Source: a virus. Taken from it: a DNA stretch of 36,471 nucleotides. The stretch is taken from the IMG/VR virus record IMGVR_UViG_3300050013_000227, positions 1 through 36,471 of that record. One strand, written 5' to 3'. The notes below the pieces were generated by a model, which made no database searches, was not told the origin of the DNA, and saw only the letters and a program-made list of their open reading frames with translations. Made by a program: the position numbers and the translations under genes. Below, piece after piece: positions 29,012-36,471 of this stretch; position 1 is the first letter of the stretch, and each line of letters starts with the position of its first letter.

Positions 29012-29724
29012 GACTCTCCAAATCTGCTATTTTAAAATATCTTAATTGTCCAGCTGATTTCAAATATGATTATATCTTAGATTTCAGACATCAAAGAGAA
29101 GCACCTGGCGAGGATTCTCCCTTAACAATTGGGACTAACATACATCAGATTTTTGAGGATTTTTATAAGAGCCCACTCCTTGAAACATTAGAAGAGCCTT
29201 ATTATGAAAACATATTAGAGATATTATATACCCTTAAAAATGCACAAAAATATGAAAATCATATGGAGAATTTTGCTGAATTCAATACTCACCAAATCAA
29301 AACGAAAGGAATTGGCAGATGGTTGCCCTTAGATTTAGAAATGGAAGTGTTTGATAAAGAGTTAAGATTTTTGGGATATATTGATAGAGTTGATTTAGAA
29401 GAAACCGGATTGAGGGTTATAGATTATAAATCATCTAAAAAAGATAAGCCAGTTAAACATTATCTACTTGAACTCGCTCTATATGCATTAGTATATGAGA
29501 GGTTAACAGGAAACAAAGTCTATGATGCTGGTATTTATTTCAGCAATACAGGAAAATTAAGAACAACACCAATCACAGAAGAGGATAAAGAAAAAGCAAT
29601 GCAAACTATCTTTAATGTAAGAGAAGCTATTAAAATGAAACATTTTCCACCAAAGTCTAATTACTTTTGTAGATTTTGTGACAATCAAAATATTTGCACT
29701 ACTGATATTGAGGCGAGTTTTTGA
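29008..29724 (+). CDS. Cas4/RecB-like PD-(D/E)xK exonuclease with iron-sulfur Cys
   Basis: A 238-residue nuclease. Catalytic motifs are IGTNIHQIFEDF (H46), LGYIDRVD (D126), VIDYKSSK (D139, K141) and LLELALYALVYE (153-164). Cys 14 and the C-terminal cluster CRFCDNQNIC (221, 224, 230) form the four-Cys iron-sulfur site of Cas4 and AddB-type enzymes. Length and motif order match Cas4-like single-domain nucleases. No cas genes or CRISPR repeats are nearby, so a role in processing viral DNA ends with the Sak4-like protein is more likely than adaptation. Confidence 0.88.
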   Translation: MRLSKSAILKYLNCPADFKYDYILDFRHQREAPGEDSPLTIGTNIHQIFEDFYKSPLLETLEEPYYENILEILYTLKNAQKYENHMENFAEFNTHQIKTKGIGRWLPLDLEMEVFDKELRFLGYIDRVDLEETGLRVIDYKSSKKDKPVKHYLLELALYALVYERLTGNKVYDAGIYFSNTGKLRTTPITEEDKEKAMQTIFNVREAIKMKHFPPKSNYFCRFCDNQNICTTDIEASF

Positions 29725-30404
29725 TTTCTAGAATTTGTCAAAATCCAGATTGTGGAAAAGAATTTAAAACAATTCCTTCTCGAATCAAAACAGGAAAAGG
29801 AAAATATTGTTCGAAACAATGTGGAGGCTTGATGAAAAGAATACGGATAAAAAGAATTTGTCAAAATTGTGGAGATAAATTTGAGGTAGTGCCTTCAAGA
29901 ATCAAAAAGGGTGGAGGGAAATTTTGCTCAAAACAATGTTATAGTTTAGCTCAGAAAAAAAAAGTAAAAAGAATATGTAAAAAATGTGGGGAAGAATTTG
30001 AAGTGAAATTTTCAGTGGTTAAAAAAGGACAAGGAAATTTTTGTTCAATATCTTGTGGATTATCTGGTGAAAATAGTAGTTTTTGGAAAGGTGGGATTTC
30101 ATATGAACCTTATTGTGTTCTTTTTAATAGAGGGTTTAAAGAACGTGTTCGTGAATTTTGGGGAAGAAAATGTGGAATATCGGGAATTACTGAAAAAGAA
30201 AATGGACGAAAATTAGATGTTCACCATGTAAATTATGATAAACAAAGTTGTTGTAACACAAATATCCCTTTATTCATTCCTCTTTCAAAAAAATACCATA
30301 AAAAAACAAATGGTAATCGTAACTATTGGGAAGAAATGTTAACTAATTATATTATGATTTGGTTTAATGGAGAATGTTATCTGCCAAAGGAGGATTTAAA
30401 ATGA
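29721..30404 (+). CDS. HNH homing endonuclease with zinc-finger repeats between nuclease and primase genes
   Basis: A 227-residue protein starting at a TTG that overlaps the nuclease stop. Three finger modules (ICQNPDCGKEFKTIPSRI, ICQNCGDKFEVVPSRIK, ICKKCGEEFEVKFSVVKK) lead to the HNH part: NSSFWKGGISYEPYC, LDVHHVNYDK and NTNIPLFIPLSKKYH. It is a paralogue of the protein at 24462-25136 with about the same length. Its last codons contain GGAGGATTTAAA, the ribosome-binding site of the primase gene. It separates two complete genes. Confidence 0.87.
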   Translation: MISRICQNPDCGKEFKTIPSRIKTGKGKYCSKQCGGLMKRIRIKRICQNCGDKFEVVPSRIKKGGGKFCSKQCYSLAQKKKVKRICKKCGEEFEVKFSVVKKGQGNFCSISCGLSGENSSFWKGGISYEPYCVLFNRGFKERVREFWGRKCGISGITEKENGRKLDVHHVNYDKQSCCNTNIPLFIPLSKKYHKKTNGNRNYWEEMLTNYIMIWFNGECYLPKEDLK

Positions 30405-31360
30405 ATTATTTTCAGATTGGTTTGCCGCAACGAAAAGCAATCCCTTTGAATCCAAGAGGAATTAAATTTGCCAAATCAATCATTAAGCGTTTAAATGGAG
30501 TTACAAATCTCTATCGCACAATTTATAATTTTAGTGATAGTTATATAAATTGGAGGGTGGCTATTATAGATAAATTATTTTTTGATTTTGATGTTGATGA
30601 AGAAGGCAAAGAAGGCAAAGAACTCGAACATGCCCGAAAAATGCATGAGTATCTACTCGAAAGGAACTTAAAACATACGATCTTTTTCAGTGGACGAGGG
30701 TTTCATATTTACCTCTTCACAAAAGAAACACATGTGTCAGAGTTGCAGAATCCAATAGTCGCGGTGAAGAATGCACACCGAGAAATAGTTAAGCTTGCAG
30801 ATGTCGAAGTTGATCCAGTAACCACAGACCTTATGAGAATAAGTAGGATACAAAATACAGTTAATATCAAAAGTGGATTATTCTGTATCCCATTAACTGG
30901 TGATGAATTATATCGTTCAAAAGGAGAAATAATGCACATGGCGAGAAACCAGAGAAATGTTGAGCAAGATTTAAGCGGAAATCTTTTAAGCTTAGAGGAA
31001 TATGACAGGGAAGCAGGATTATATGAATTTGCAGAGACTGAACCAATACCAATAGAGAATGAATTCTTAGAGAAAATGCTTCCAAGTTGTGTATTAAATT
31101 TATTATCAAAAGGAGATTGTGTTCGTGATGAAAGATATTTAATTATCACAGCAATGAGAGACAACTTAGTTTCCAGAGAAGACGTTCGAAAGACGCTAAA
31201 AACTTATCTTACTGAAAAAAAATACAAACACTGTGTCTTTGAAGAAGATCAAGTAAACTATTTATATGATAATGAACATCTTTTGTTTAAGAATTGTGAA
31301 ACGATTCAACAAGATGGATTTTGTGTCGAGAATTGCAATGAAAAATTTGTTTATTTATAG
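30401..31360 (+). CDS. Archaeo-eukaryotic primase fused to a PriL-like Cys domain
   Basis: A 319-residue primase that should make primers for the polymerase. The catalytic half resembles PriS: FFDFDVD (D62, D64), FFSGRGFHIYLF (95-106) and MRISRIQNTVNIKSGLFCIP (145-164). The C-terminal 90 residues look like the iron-sulfur domain of PriL: LPSC (C230), a helical stretch, then FKNCETIQQDGFC with ENC (C299, C308, C312). Such PriS-PriL fusions are known in a few archaea and mobile elements. It is smaller than cellular two-subunit primases. The start at 30401 follows GGAGGATTTAAA. Confidence 0.82.
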   Translation: MNYFQIGLPQRKAIPLNPRGIKFAKSIIKRLNGVTNLYRTIYNFSDSYINWRVAIIDKLFFDFDVDEEGKEGKELEHARKMHEYLLERNLKHTIFFSGRGFHIYLFTKETHVSELQNPIVAVKNAHREIVKLADVEVDPVTTDLMRISRIQNTVNIKSGLFCIPLTGDELYRSKGEIMHMARNQRNVEQDLSGNLLSLEEYDREAGLYEFAETEPIPIENEFLEKMLPSCVLNLLSKGDCVRDERYLIITAMRDNLVSREDVRKTLKTYLTEKKYKHCVFEEDQVNYLYDNEHLLFKNCETIQQDGFCVENCNEKFVYL

Positions 31361-31371
31361 GAGGAAAAGAC

Positions 31372-31995
31372 ATGAATAAAATTCATCTTGATTCAAGAGA
31401 ACCAGAAGATGTTCAAGAAGATTGTAAAAAAACTTTCGGAGAAGAAAATGTTGTAGTTGAATTTATGCTTATAGGAGATTTAATATTTCCAAAAGAAAAT
31501 TTATGCATTGAAAGAAAACGAATAGGAGATGCTGTTGGAAGTATAATGGATCAAAGAATATTTAGGCAAGCCGTAAATATGACAGAGAATTTCCAAACTT
31601 GTGTTATAATAATTATTGGTTCATGGAAAGAAATACAAAAAAGTAGATATATAAAATTTAGTGAGAAACAGTTTCTTGGAGCTTGTGCTTCATTGATGAC
31701 TAAATATAATATGAAAGTCTTTTGGGTAGAAAACAATCGTCAATTTTGGTTAACATGTAAATATCTTACAGAAAAATGTAATGGAGATCCAATTGAATTA
31801 GAAACGATCGAACGAGTAAAGTTCAGTGGAGATAAGCATTTCGATATGTTAAGAATTTTAGTCGGCCCTAAAAAAGCACATCTTATTTTAGCAGAACATA
31901 AATTTAAAGACTTAGTTAAACTTACTAAGAAAGATTTGCAACAGATTAAAGGAATTGGGCCAGGAACAGCAGCAAGAGTAAAGGAGTGGTTATAA
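31372..31995 (+). CDS. XPF/ERCC4-family nuclease with helix-hairpin-helix
   Basis: A 207-residue structure-specific nuclease. The ERCC4 motifs are LDSRE (6-10), IGDLIFP (34-40) and the signature IERKR (46-50). The C-terminus (residues about 170-207) is a helix-hairpin-helix pair: ILAEHKFKDLVKLTKKDL and IKGIGPGTAARVKEWL. This is the nuclease half of archaeal XPF/Hef without the helicase. It would cut flaps, forks or recombination intermediates. GGAGGAAAAGAC precedes the ATG. Confidence 0.92.
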   Translation: MNKIHLDSREPEDVQEDCKKTFGEENVVVEFMLIGDLIFPKENLCIERKRIGDAVGSIMDQRIFRQAVNMTENFQTCVIIIIGSWKEIQKSRYIKFSEKQFLGACASLMTKYNMKVFWVENNRQFWLTCKYLTEKCNGDPIELETIERVKFSGDKHFDMLRILVGPKKAHLILAEHKFKDLVKLTKKDLQQIKGIGPGTAARVKEWL

Positions 31996-32366
31996 TGGAA
32001 AAACAAGAATTTTTAGAATATGAAAGTTTTAATTCTGATGGAAAATTTACTCATATAATATCAATTAGAAAGTTCAAAAGCCCTGCTATGAATAGTTTTT
32101 GGGAACAAATAACTTTTATGAATAGGAAATCAGGATGTCGTATGGCAATTGATAAAAATGGAGTAATAACATTCGATGGGAAATTTTATATTAAAGTTGA
32201 TGAATATTTCTATGATGTTGATAGAACAGTAATCGAGAAACATGTCTTTATTGAGGAAGATAAATATGATGATAGATTAATATTAAGTGGCCATAAAGGT
32301 CTTGTTGGTTTCAATTGCTCTTTAATAAAATCTATTGTTATAGAGAGTACGGAGAATTTTGAATGA
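31995..32366 (+). CDS. Protein of unknown function
   Basis: A 123-residue protein (MEKQEFLEYESFNSDGKFTH) starting in a TAATG overlap and preceded by AAGGAG. It is beta-rich in appearance (GVITFDGKFYIKVDEYFYDV). No catalytic motif or Cys cluster. It overlaps the next gene by four bases. Confidence 0.65.
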   Translation: MEKQEFLEYESFNSDGKFTHIISIRKFKSPAMNSFWEQITFMNRKSGCRMAIDKNGVITFDGKFYIKVDEYFYDVDRTVIEKHVFIEEDKYDDRLILSGHKGLVGFNCSLIKSIVIESTENFE

Positions 32367-32572
32367 AATTTAAACCAACGAAAGAAAAACTTATAGAGTG
32401 GAAAGATGCTGGATTAAGCTTCGCTGAGATGGGTCAAATCTGCGATTATTCTAAGTCTTCGATCAATCGCTTTTTTCACGAATATAAACTCGAACCACCG
32501 AAAACAGGGCGAAAGAAGGGATTCAAAGTGTCAGAGGAGACTCGACGAAAGATGAGCGAAGTGGTTGAATAA
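32363..32572 (+). CDS. Small helix-turn-helix DNA-binding protein
   Basis: A 69-residue basic protein. Residues 5-40 (KEKLIEWKDAGLSFAEMGQI, CDYSKSSINRFFHEY) fit a helix-turn-helix of the resolvase/homeodomain-like kind. The C-terminus (GRKKGFKVSEETRRKMSEVV) resembles the NUMOD3-type DNA-binding tail of homing endonucleases. It may be a small regulator or an endonuclease remnant. Its DNA is clearly more CpG-rich than its neighbours. Confidence 0.65.
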   Translation: MKFKPTKEKLIEWKDAGLSFAEMGQICDYSKSSINRFFHEYKLEPPKTGRKKGFKVSEETRRKMSEVVE

Positions 32573-32787
32573 TGTATGAAATAAATATGGAATATAAAAA
32601 TGTTCATATTTATGGAGAATATGACCATGAAGTAGTTCTTTCTTTCGATGAGATAGAAAAACTCTGCCATAAAATGAAAGAAATAAAAAAGTCATGTACT
32701 GCTACATCAAAAGCTGGTTGTAAAGAAGATTGTGACAATGAGCTTTGTAGCATACATATTTTTAAAAATAAACCTATAATAGAGTGA
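32572..32787 (+). CDS. Small Cys-containing protein of unknown function
   Basis: A 71-residue protein (MYEINMEYKNVHIYGEYDHE). The second half contains four spaced Cys (SCTATSKAGCKEDCDNELC) besides one near residue 32, which could be a metal site. It overlaps the helix-turn-helix gene by one base. Family not recognised. Confidence 0.55.
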   Translation: MYEINMEYKNVHIYGEYDHEVVLSFDEIEKLCHKMKEIKKSCTATSKAGCKEDCDNELCSIHIFKNKPIIE

Positions 32788-32791
32788 TAAA

Positions 32792-33139
32792 ATGGACGAA
32801 TTATATGTAACAAATTTTTTAATGACCTATTTTACAGGTGTAACTGAAGTAAATTTCTTTGATTTTGCAAATCAAAGGCATGTATTAGTTCATTTCTTAG
32901 ATGAAACATCTTGGGATGCAAATTTAACAAAAGAAAAAATGCAAGTTCTTGCTCCAATATTTTTACTTGATAAAGAGAATCTTGATATGATGGCAAATCG
33001 AGATAAGGTGGAAACTATCATGTTCTTTACAGCTAGTAGAGGAGCAATAGATCAGTTTATGCAGGAATATACAGAAGAAAATAGACCAAAATATACAGCG
33101 GAAGATGTCAAGAAAATAAAAGAGGAAGAACATGAATGA
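32792..33139 (+). CDS. Protein of unknown function preceding nrdD
   Basis: A 115-residue acidic protein (MDELYVTNFLMTYFTGVTEV) behind GAGTGATAAA. It looks alpha/beta with an acidic C-terminal helix. It overlaps the start of nrdD by eight bases, so its amount should be tied to NrdD. It has none of the radical-SAM Cys motif of the NrdD activase. Confidence 0.65.
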   Translation: MDELYVTNFLMTYFTGVTEVNFFDFANQRHVLVHFLDETSWDANLTKEKMQVLAPIFLLDKENLDMMANRDKVETIMFFTASRGAIDQFMQEYTEENRPKYTAEDVKKIKEEEHE

Positions 33140-34886
33140 ATATATTAAACTAAACAGAGATAAATTATTAGGACTTATCGATGAATATGATAATAATAAC
33201 GCTAATGCTGTTCTAACACCAGGACAATTAGAGTATACTGCATTTGAATATCTAGGAAAAAAATTAGCTGAAACAATGCTATCTCCAGAATGTTTGGAAG
33301 CATATAAAAATGGATTAATATATCTTCACGATTTATCACAATATCCATTTAAAGGACTTAATTGTATTACAATAGACCCAAGACATGTTCTTGGTAAGGG
33401 GATAAACTGTTATGGTGATAACAACATTGGGGTAGTTGGTGGACCAGCTAAACATCTTGATACAGCAATGCATCATTTAGGGCAAGCAATGGGATTATCA
33501 AGTGTATATCAATCTGGTGGTGTTGCATTAGCTTCATTAAACACATTTATCGCTCCATATTGTGTTGATGTTGAAGATGATGAAATTAAACAAGTGATTC
33601 AAAGCTTTGTATATTCAATGAATGAAGCCTTTAAAAATCGTGGAAGTCAAAGTTTATTCAGTAGTGTCAATTTTGATCTTGCTATGCCAAATTTTTTACT
33701 TGAATCACCAGCTATGGGGCCAGGAGGAGAATATAATGGTGTTTATGGTGACTATAAAAAAGAAGCCATACATTTTGTAAAATTATGGAATGAAGTAGTA
33801 ATTAAAGGTGACTATTATGGTAAACCAATATTTTTCCCCAATACCATTTATAATATTGATAATACAGATTTAGATAATTGGGATGATATATTTGATTATT
33901 CAGCAAAATATAGTTTACCTTATTTTAGCAGTGCTAAGAATCATAACGCCAATTACGTGTCTACTATGGGATGCCGTACTTCTCTGCCTTCTAATTGGAC
34001 AGGCGACCCTAACCAAGATTGTATGAGTACAGGGAACGCTGTATACACAACTTTAAATTTACCAATGATTGCACTTAATTCGACAAATATAGAAGAGTTC
34101 TATCAAAATTTGCAAAAATATTGTGATATAATTCATGATTATACGATCGAAAGATTAGAACATATTAAGTATATTTGGAATAAAGATATAGCTACATTCT
34201 ATACACAAGAATTCGAGGGTCAACCATTTTATAATTTAGATAACGCAACATTAGTGATAGGATTTGTAGGGCTAAGTGAAACATGTGAAATATTAACCGG
34301 TTCATCTATAGTAAACAATACAGAAGTGGGCATAGAGATACTTTCTGCATTAAATTATATAGTAAATAAATATAAAGAAGAAGATGAATTACGATGGGGA
34401 ATATTTGCAACCCCAGCAGAATCGGCAGCAAGTAAGTTGGCGGAAAAAACAGTAATGAAATATGGATTTAAAAAATCACGAGCAAAAGGAACTTATGATA
34501 GCCCATACTATACAAATTCATCCCATGTACCTGTTGATGCAGATATTGATATAATAAAACGAATCAAAATCGAGGGACAATTACAAGAACTTACAAGTGC
34601 AGGAAATATAATGAATATATATTTGGGAGAAGCCTATAGTGTACCATCAAGTTTGAAGAGTTTATGTAAAAAAATATATGATAATGGTAATGCATTCTTT
34701 TGGGCTTTTACAGGAGAATATAGTATCTGTGACAGTTGTGATACAACCTTCAAGGGTAATGTTAATAGATGCCCTTTGGATGATGGAGAAACAACTGTAT
34801 TTTCACGCGTTACTGGATATATGACAGCAACTAAGACTTGGAATAAAGGAAAATTAGCAGAATTTGAAGAGCGTAAAAGGTATTAA
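33132..34886 (+). CDS. nrdD: Anaerobic (class III) ribonucleoside-triphosphate reductase
   Basis: A 584-residue glycyl-radical enzyme that reduces ribonucleotides for viral DNA synthesis. YLHDLSQYPFKGLNC (64-78) matches the family. The active-site Cys lies in STMGCRTSLPS (C281), the C-terminal zinc site is ICDSCDT with RCPLDD, and the radical Gly is G562 in RVTGYM, followed by NKGK. It lacks the N-terminal ATP-cone of about 100 residues that senses dATP in many cellular enzymes. No activase gene (nrdG) is present in the window. GAGGAAG precedes the ATG. It implies an anaerobic host. Confidence 0.93.
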   Translation: MNEYIKLNRDKLLGLIDEYDNNNANAVLTPGQLEYTAFEYLGKKLAETMLSPECLEAYKNGLIYLHDLSQYPFKGLNCITIDPRHVLGKGINCYGDNNIGVVGGPAKHLDTAMHHLGQAMGLSSVYQSGGVALASLNTFIAPYCVDVEDDEIKQVIQSFVYSMNEAFKNRGSQSLFSSVNFDLAMPNFLLESPAMGPGGEYNGVYGDYKKEAIHFVKLWNEVVIKGDYYGKPIFFPNTIYNIDNTDLDNWDDIFDYSAKYSLPYFSSAKNHNANYVSTMGCRTSLPSNWTGDPNQDCMSTGNAVYTTLNLPMIALNSTNIEEFYQNLQKYCDIIHDYTIERLEHIKYIWNKDIATFYTQEFEGQPFYNLDNATLVIGFVGLSETCEILTGSSIVNNTEVGIEILSALNYIVNKYKEEDELRWGIFATPAESAASKLAEKTVMKYGFKKSRAKGTYDSPYYTNSSHVPVDADIDIIKRIKIEGQLQELTSAGNIMNIYLGEAYSVPSSLKSLCKKIYDNGNAFFWAFTGEYSICDSCDTTFKGNVNRCPLDDGETTVFSRVTGYMTATKTWNKGKLAEFEERKRY

Positions 34887-34887
34887 A

Positions 34888-35232
34888 ATGATAGACTTAA
34901 CAAAATACGGTATGAATGAAATAAGAGAAATGAAGTGCATCGTCGTTCCATCGTGTAGTCGATGCGGCTTTTTCGATGCTACTTCGGAGAGTTGTGGATG
35001 CACAAACCAATTTATTGCCGATACAGATTGTCCTTATCCAACGGTAGATGATACTATTATACTATTAGGAGGAATGGTTGAAATGACTAGGAAAGAAGAA
35101 TTAGAAGTGGAAATAAATGAATTGATTAAAGAAGAAACTGAAACGAATGTAAATCCAAAGATAGATATATTAATAGATGAATATCATGAAATTTTAATGG
35201 CAGAAATGAAAGAGAAGTTTGGGGATAGATAG
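34888..35232 (+). CDS. Protein with a Cys cluster of unknown function
   Basis: A 114-residue protein starting at 34888 (MIDLTKYGMNEIREMKCIVV), where AAAGGT lies upstream. CSRCGFFDATSESCGC and a later DCPYP form a probable metal site. The second half is an acidic helix (ELEVEINELIKEETETN). It follows nrdD by one base, but the order of Cys does not match NrdG. The first 100 bases are CpG-rich. Confidence 0.6.
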   Translation: MIDLTKYGMNEIREMKCIVVPSCSRCGFFDATSESCGCTNQFIADTDCPYPTVDDTIILLGGMVEMTRKEELEVEINELIKEETETNVNPKIDILIDEYHEILMAEMKEKFGDR

Positions 35233-35847
35233 GTGGGTTTAATTTATAAAGCTGAAAATCTTGTTAATGGAAAATGTTATATAGGACAGACTAATCGTAG
35301 TTTAAAAAAAAGAATAAAAGGACATTACCATGATAGAAAATATGGTACTTATCCGTTTATGAATGCTTTGAATAAATATAATAAAAAGGATTTCAAATGG
35401 GAAATTCTTGAAAATAATATTCAAGGACAATCCCATTTAAATATTTTAGAAAAATTTTGGATACTTCATTTAGATACCAAAAGTCCCAATGGTTATAATC
35501 TACAAAATGGCGGTTATAATTTTAAATGTCATGAATCTACTCGAAAGAAAATGAGTAAATCGAGTATGGGAGATAAAAATCCTATGTTTGGCAAAAGAGG
35601 GAAAGATTCTCCACATTTTGGGAATAAACATACCAATGAAACTAAAAATAGAATGAGAGAACTAAGCCAAGGGAAATATCCTGGAGCTTCTTATAACAAA
35701 AAACATAATCCAGAATATAGATGTTGGCTTTCTAGAATTCGTTATAATGGAAGTAGACGATCTTTAGGAGTTTATGAAGATCCAATTTCTGCTTCTTTGG
35801 TTTATAAGTTGGTATTAGAAGAAATTATTAAATTAGGAGGGATTTAA
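35233..35847 (+). CDS. GIY-YIG homing endonuclease with NUMOD3 repeats
   Basis: A 204-residue endonuclease. The nuclease core is LIYKAENLVNGKCYIGQTNR (residues 3-22) with RIKGH and the catalytic Glu in LEKFWI. Residues about 97-150 carry NUMOD3-type DNA-binding repeats (HESTRKKMSKSSMGDKNPMF, TNETKNRMRELSQGKYPG). The end (RCWLSRIRYNGSRRSLGVYE) looks like an AP2-type DNA-binding fold. It starts with GTG directly after the upstream stop and ends in AGGAGGGATTTAA, the ribosome-binding site for the methylase. Confidence 0.9.
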   Translation: MGLIYKAENLVNGKCYIGQTNRSLKKRIKGHYHDRKYGTYPFMNALNKYNKKDFKWEILENNIQGQSHLNILEKFWILHLDTKSPNGYNLQNGGYNFKCHESTRKKMSKSSMGDKNPMFGKRGKDSPHFGNKHTNETKNRMRELSQGKYPGASYNKKHNPEYRCWLSRIRYNGSRRSLGVYEDPISASLVYKLVLEEIIKLGGI

Positions 35848-35848
35848 A

Positions 35849-36334
35849 ATTACAAATGATGAATGGTGTACGCCTTTAGATTTTTTCAATGGTGTAAATA
35901 AATCTTTTGGCTTTACTTTTGATGTTTGTGCTTCGAAGAAGAATCATCTTCTTGATAAATATTGGACTATAAATGATAATGCCTTAGATAAAAATTGGGA
36001 TCAAGATGAAAATTATTATATGAACCCTCCTTATTCCAAAGGTATTAAAGACTTTATGAAGAAAGTACATGAGGAATCATTGAATGGTTGTAATTGTGTC
36101 GCTCTAATTCCTGCAAATACAGAAACAAGATATTTCCAAAAATATTGCTTAGATAGAAAAGCAGTTGATTCGATTTACTTTGTCGATGGAAGATTAAAAT
36201 TTACAATAGATCGAGTGTCTCAAGGTTCACCAAGATTTGCTTCGGTTCTTGTTTTTTTTGATAGTTCTTATGATTGGAAGCCCATTGACTGGTTTAAATG
36301 CGATCGAACGTTTAATAAGGTGACTGAGATTTGA
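35849..36334 (+). CDS. dam: Phage-type DNA N6-adenine methyltransferase (Dam), probable AUU start
   Basis: A 161-residue methylase of the small phage Dam family, which methylates adenine in short target sites, often to evade restriction. NDEWCTPLDFFNGVNKSFGF, FDVCASKKNH, the catalytic NPPY (59-62) in YYMNPPYSKGIK, and VALIPANTET are all in the expected order. Conserved sequence extends back to 35852, far upstream of the first ATG (36020), and no ATG, GTG or TTG lies in frame after the stop at 35834-35836. The codon at 35849 is ATT, eight bases after GGAGGG, so AUU is the likely start, as in pth2. Confidence 0.88.
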   Translation: MTNDEWCTPLDFFNGVNKSFGFTFDVCASKKNHLLDKYWTINDNALDKNWDQDENYYMNPPYSKGIKDFMKKVHEESLNGCNCVALIPANTETRYFQKYCLDRKAVDSIYFVDGRLKFTIDRVSQGSPRFASVLVFFDSSYDWKPIDWFKCDRTFNKVTEI

Positions 36335-36471
36335 AAACTTGTACAAAATGTGGTGAAACGAAACCTGAAAATGAATTTTATTTTAATAAAAAAGGAAATT
36401 ATTATGGAGAATGTAAAAAATGTTATATTAAAAAAACAAAGAAATATCATTTGAAAAATCCACAAAAAAGA
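36331..36471 (+). CDS. N-terminal part of a probable HNH-type endonuclease (cut by the right edge)
   Basis: A TTG start overlaps the dam stop (TTTGA) and opens a frame that runs off the window. The 47 visible residues contain CTKCGETKPENEFYFNKKGN followed by YYGECKKCYIKKTKKYH, the CxxC finger that usually begins phage HNH endonucleases. The nuclease part itself is not visible. It would be the sixth homing-endonuclease-like gene of the operon. Confidence 0.6.
   Translation, partial: MKTCTKCGETKPENEFYFNKKGNYYGECKKCYIKKTKKYHLKNPQKR

Noticed and set aside
29008-29724. cas4 of a CRISPR-Cas locus
   Set aside because: The nuclease is Cas4-like, but there are no cas1/cas2 genes and no regularly spaced direct repeats anywhere in the window.
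30709-31164. Minus-strand ORF of 151 codons
   Set aside because: It is the shadow of the well-supported primase gene on the plus strand.
32363-32572. Xis or transcription regulator of a lysogeny module
   Set aside because: A helix-turn-helix is likely, but there is no integrase or attachment site nearby and the C-terminus looks more like an endonuclease DNA-binding tail.

Overview
The window looks like part of a tailed-virus (or large virus-like plasmid) genome that replicates in an archaeon, most likely an AT-rich methanogen. The archaeal signs are ribosome-binding sites of the GGTGA/GGAGG type, archaeal promoters (BRE of the CCACAAA or CCGAAACC type followed by TTTATATA/ATATAAAT), an archaeal peptidyl-tRNA hydrolase (Pth2), a methanogen-type thymidylate synthase, an archaeo-eukaryotic primase, an XPF/ERCC4 nuclease and an IS1341-type TnpB. 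The viral signs are dense overlapping small ORFs, YopX- and DUF1660-like proteins, a phage-type Dam methylase, a Sak4-like ATPase and many homing endonucleases. No structural genes are visible.

Layout: 1-3988 holds accessory genes, including a 678-residue protein with a DUF2135-like domain. 3988-4660 has no credible gene; it is richer in G+C and carries several tRNA-like or otherwise structured RNA elements. 4662-13137 encodes an SNF2-family helicase, Pth2, a YopX protein, a second structured RNA (11414-11530) and a crowd of small proteins of unknown role. 13178-14457 is an IS1341-type element that has interrupted a small membrane-protein gene. 14581-15684 is the only minus-strand operon and is transcribed away from a pair of divergent promoters at 15708-15747.

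15781 to the right end is one long rightward replication, recombination and nucleotide operon. It holds a P-loop ATPase, a possible single-strand-binding protein, a Sak4-like RecA-fold ATPase, thymidylate synthase, a uracil-DNA glycosylase fused to the PHP domain of DNA polymerase III alpha, the rest of that polymerase in two further ORFs, a Cas4/RecB-like nuclease, a primase joined to a PriL-type Cys domain, an XPF-like nuclease, anaerobic ribonucleotide reductase (NrdD) and a Dam methylase.

Six homing-endonuclease genes are scattered through this operon: two LAGLIDADG, two HNH with repeated zinc fingers, one GIY-YIG, and the start of a probable sixth at the right edge. Two of the insertions cut the polymerase gene into three separately translated pieces that still add up to a complete DnaE. 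The polymerase is of bacterial type while the primase is of archaeal type, so the replication machinery is a hybrid. Two genes, pth2 and dam, appear to start with AUU behind a strong Shine-Dalgarno sequence.
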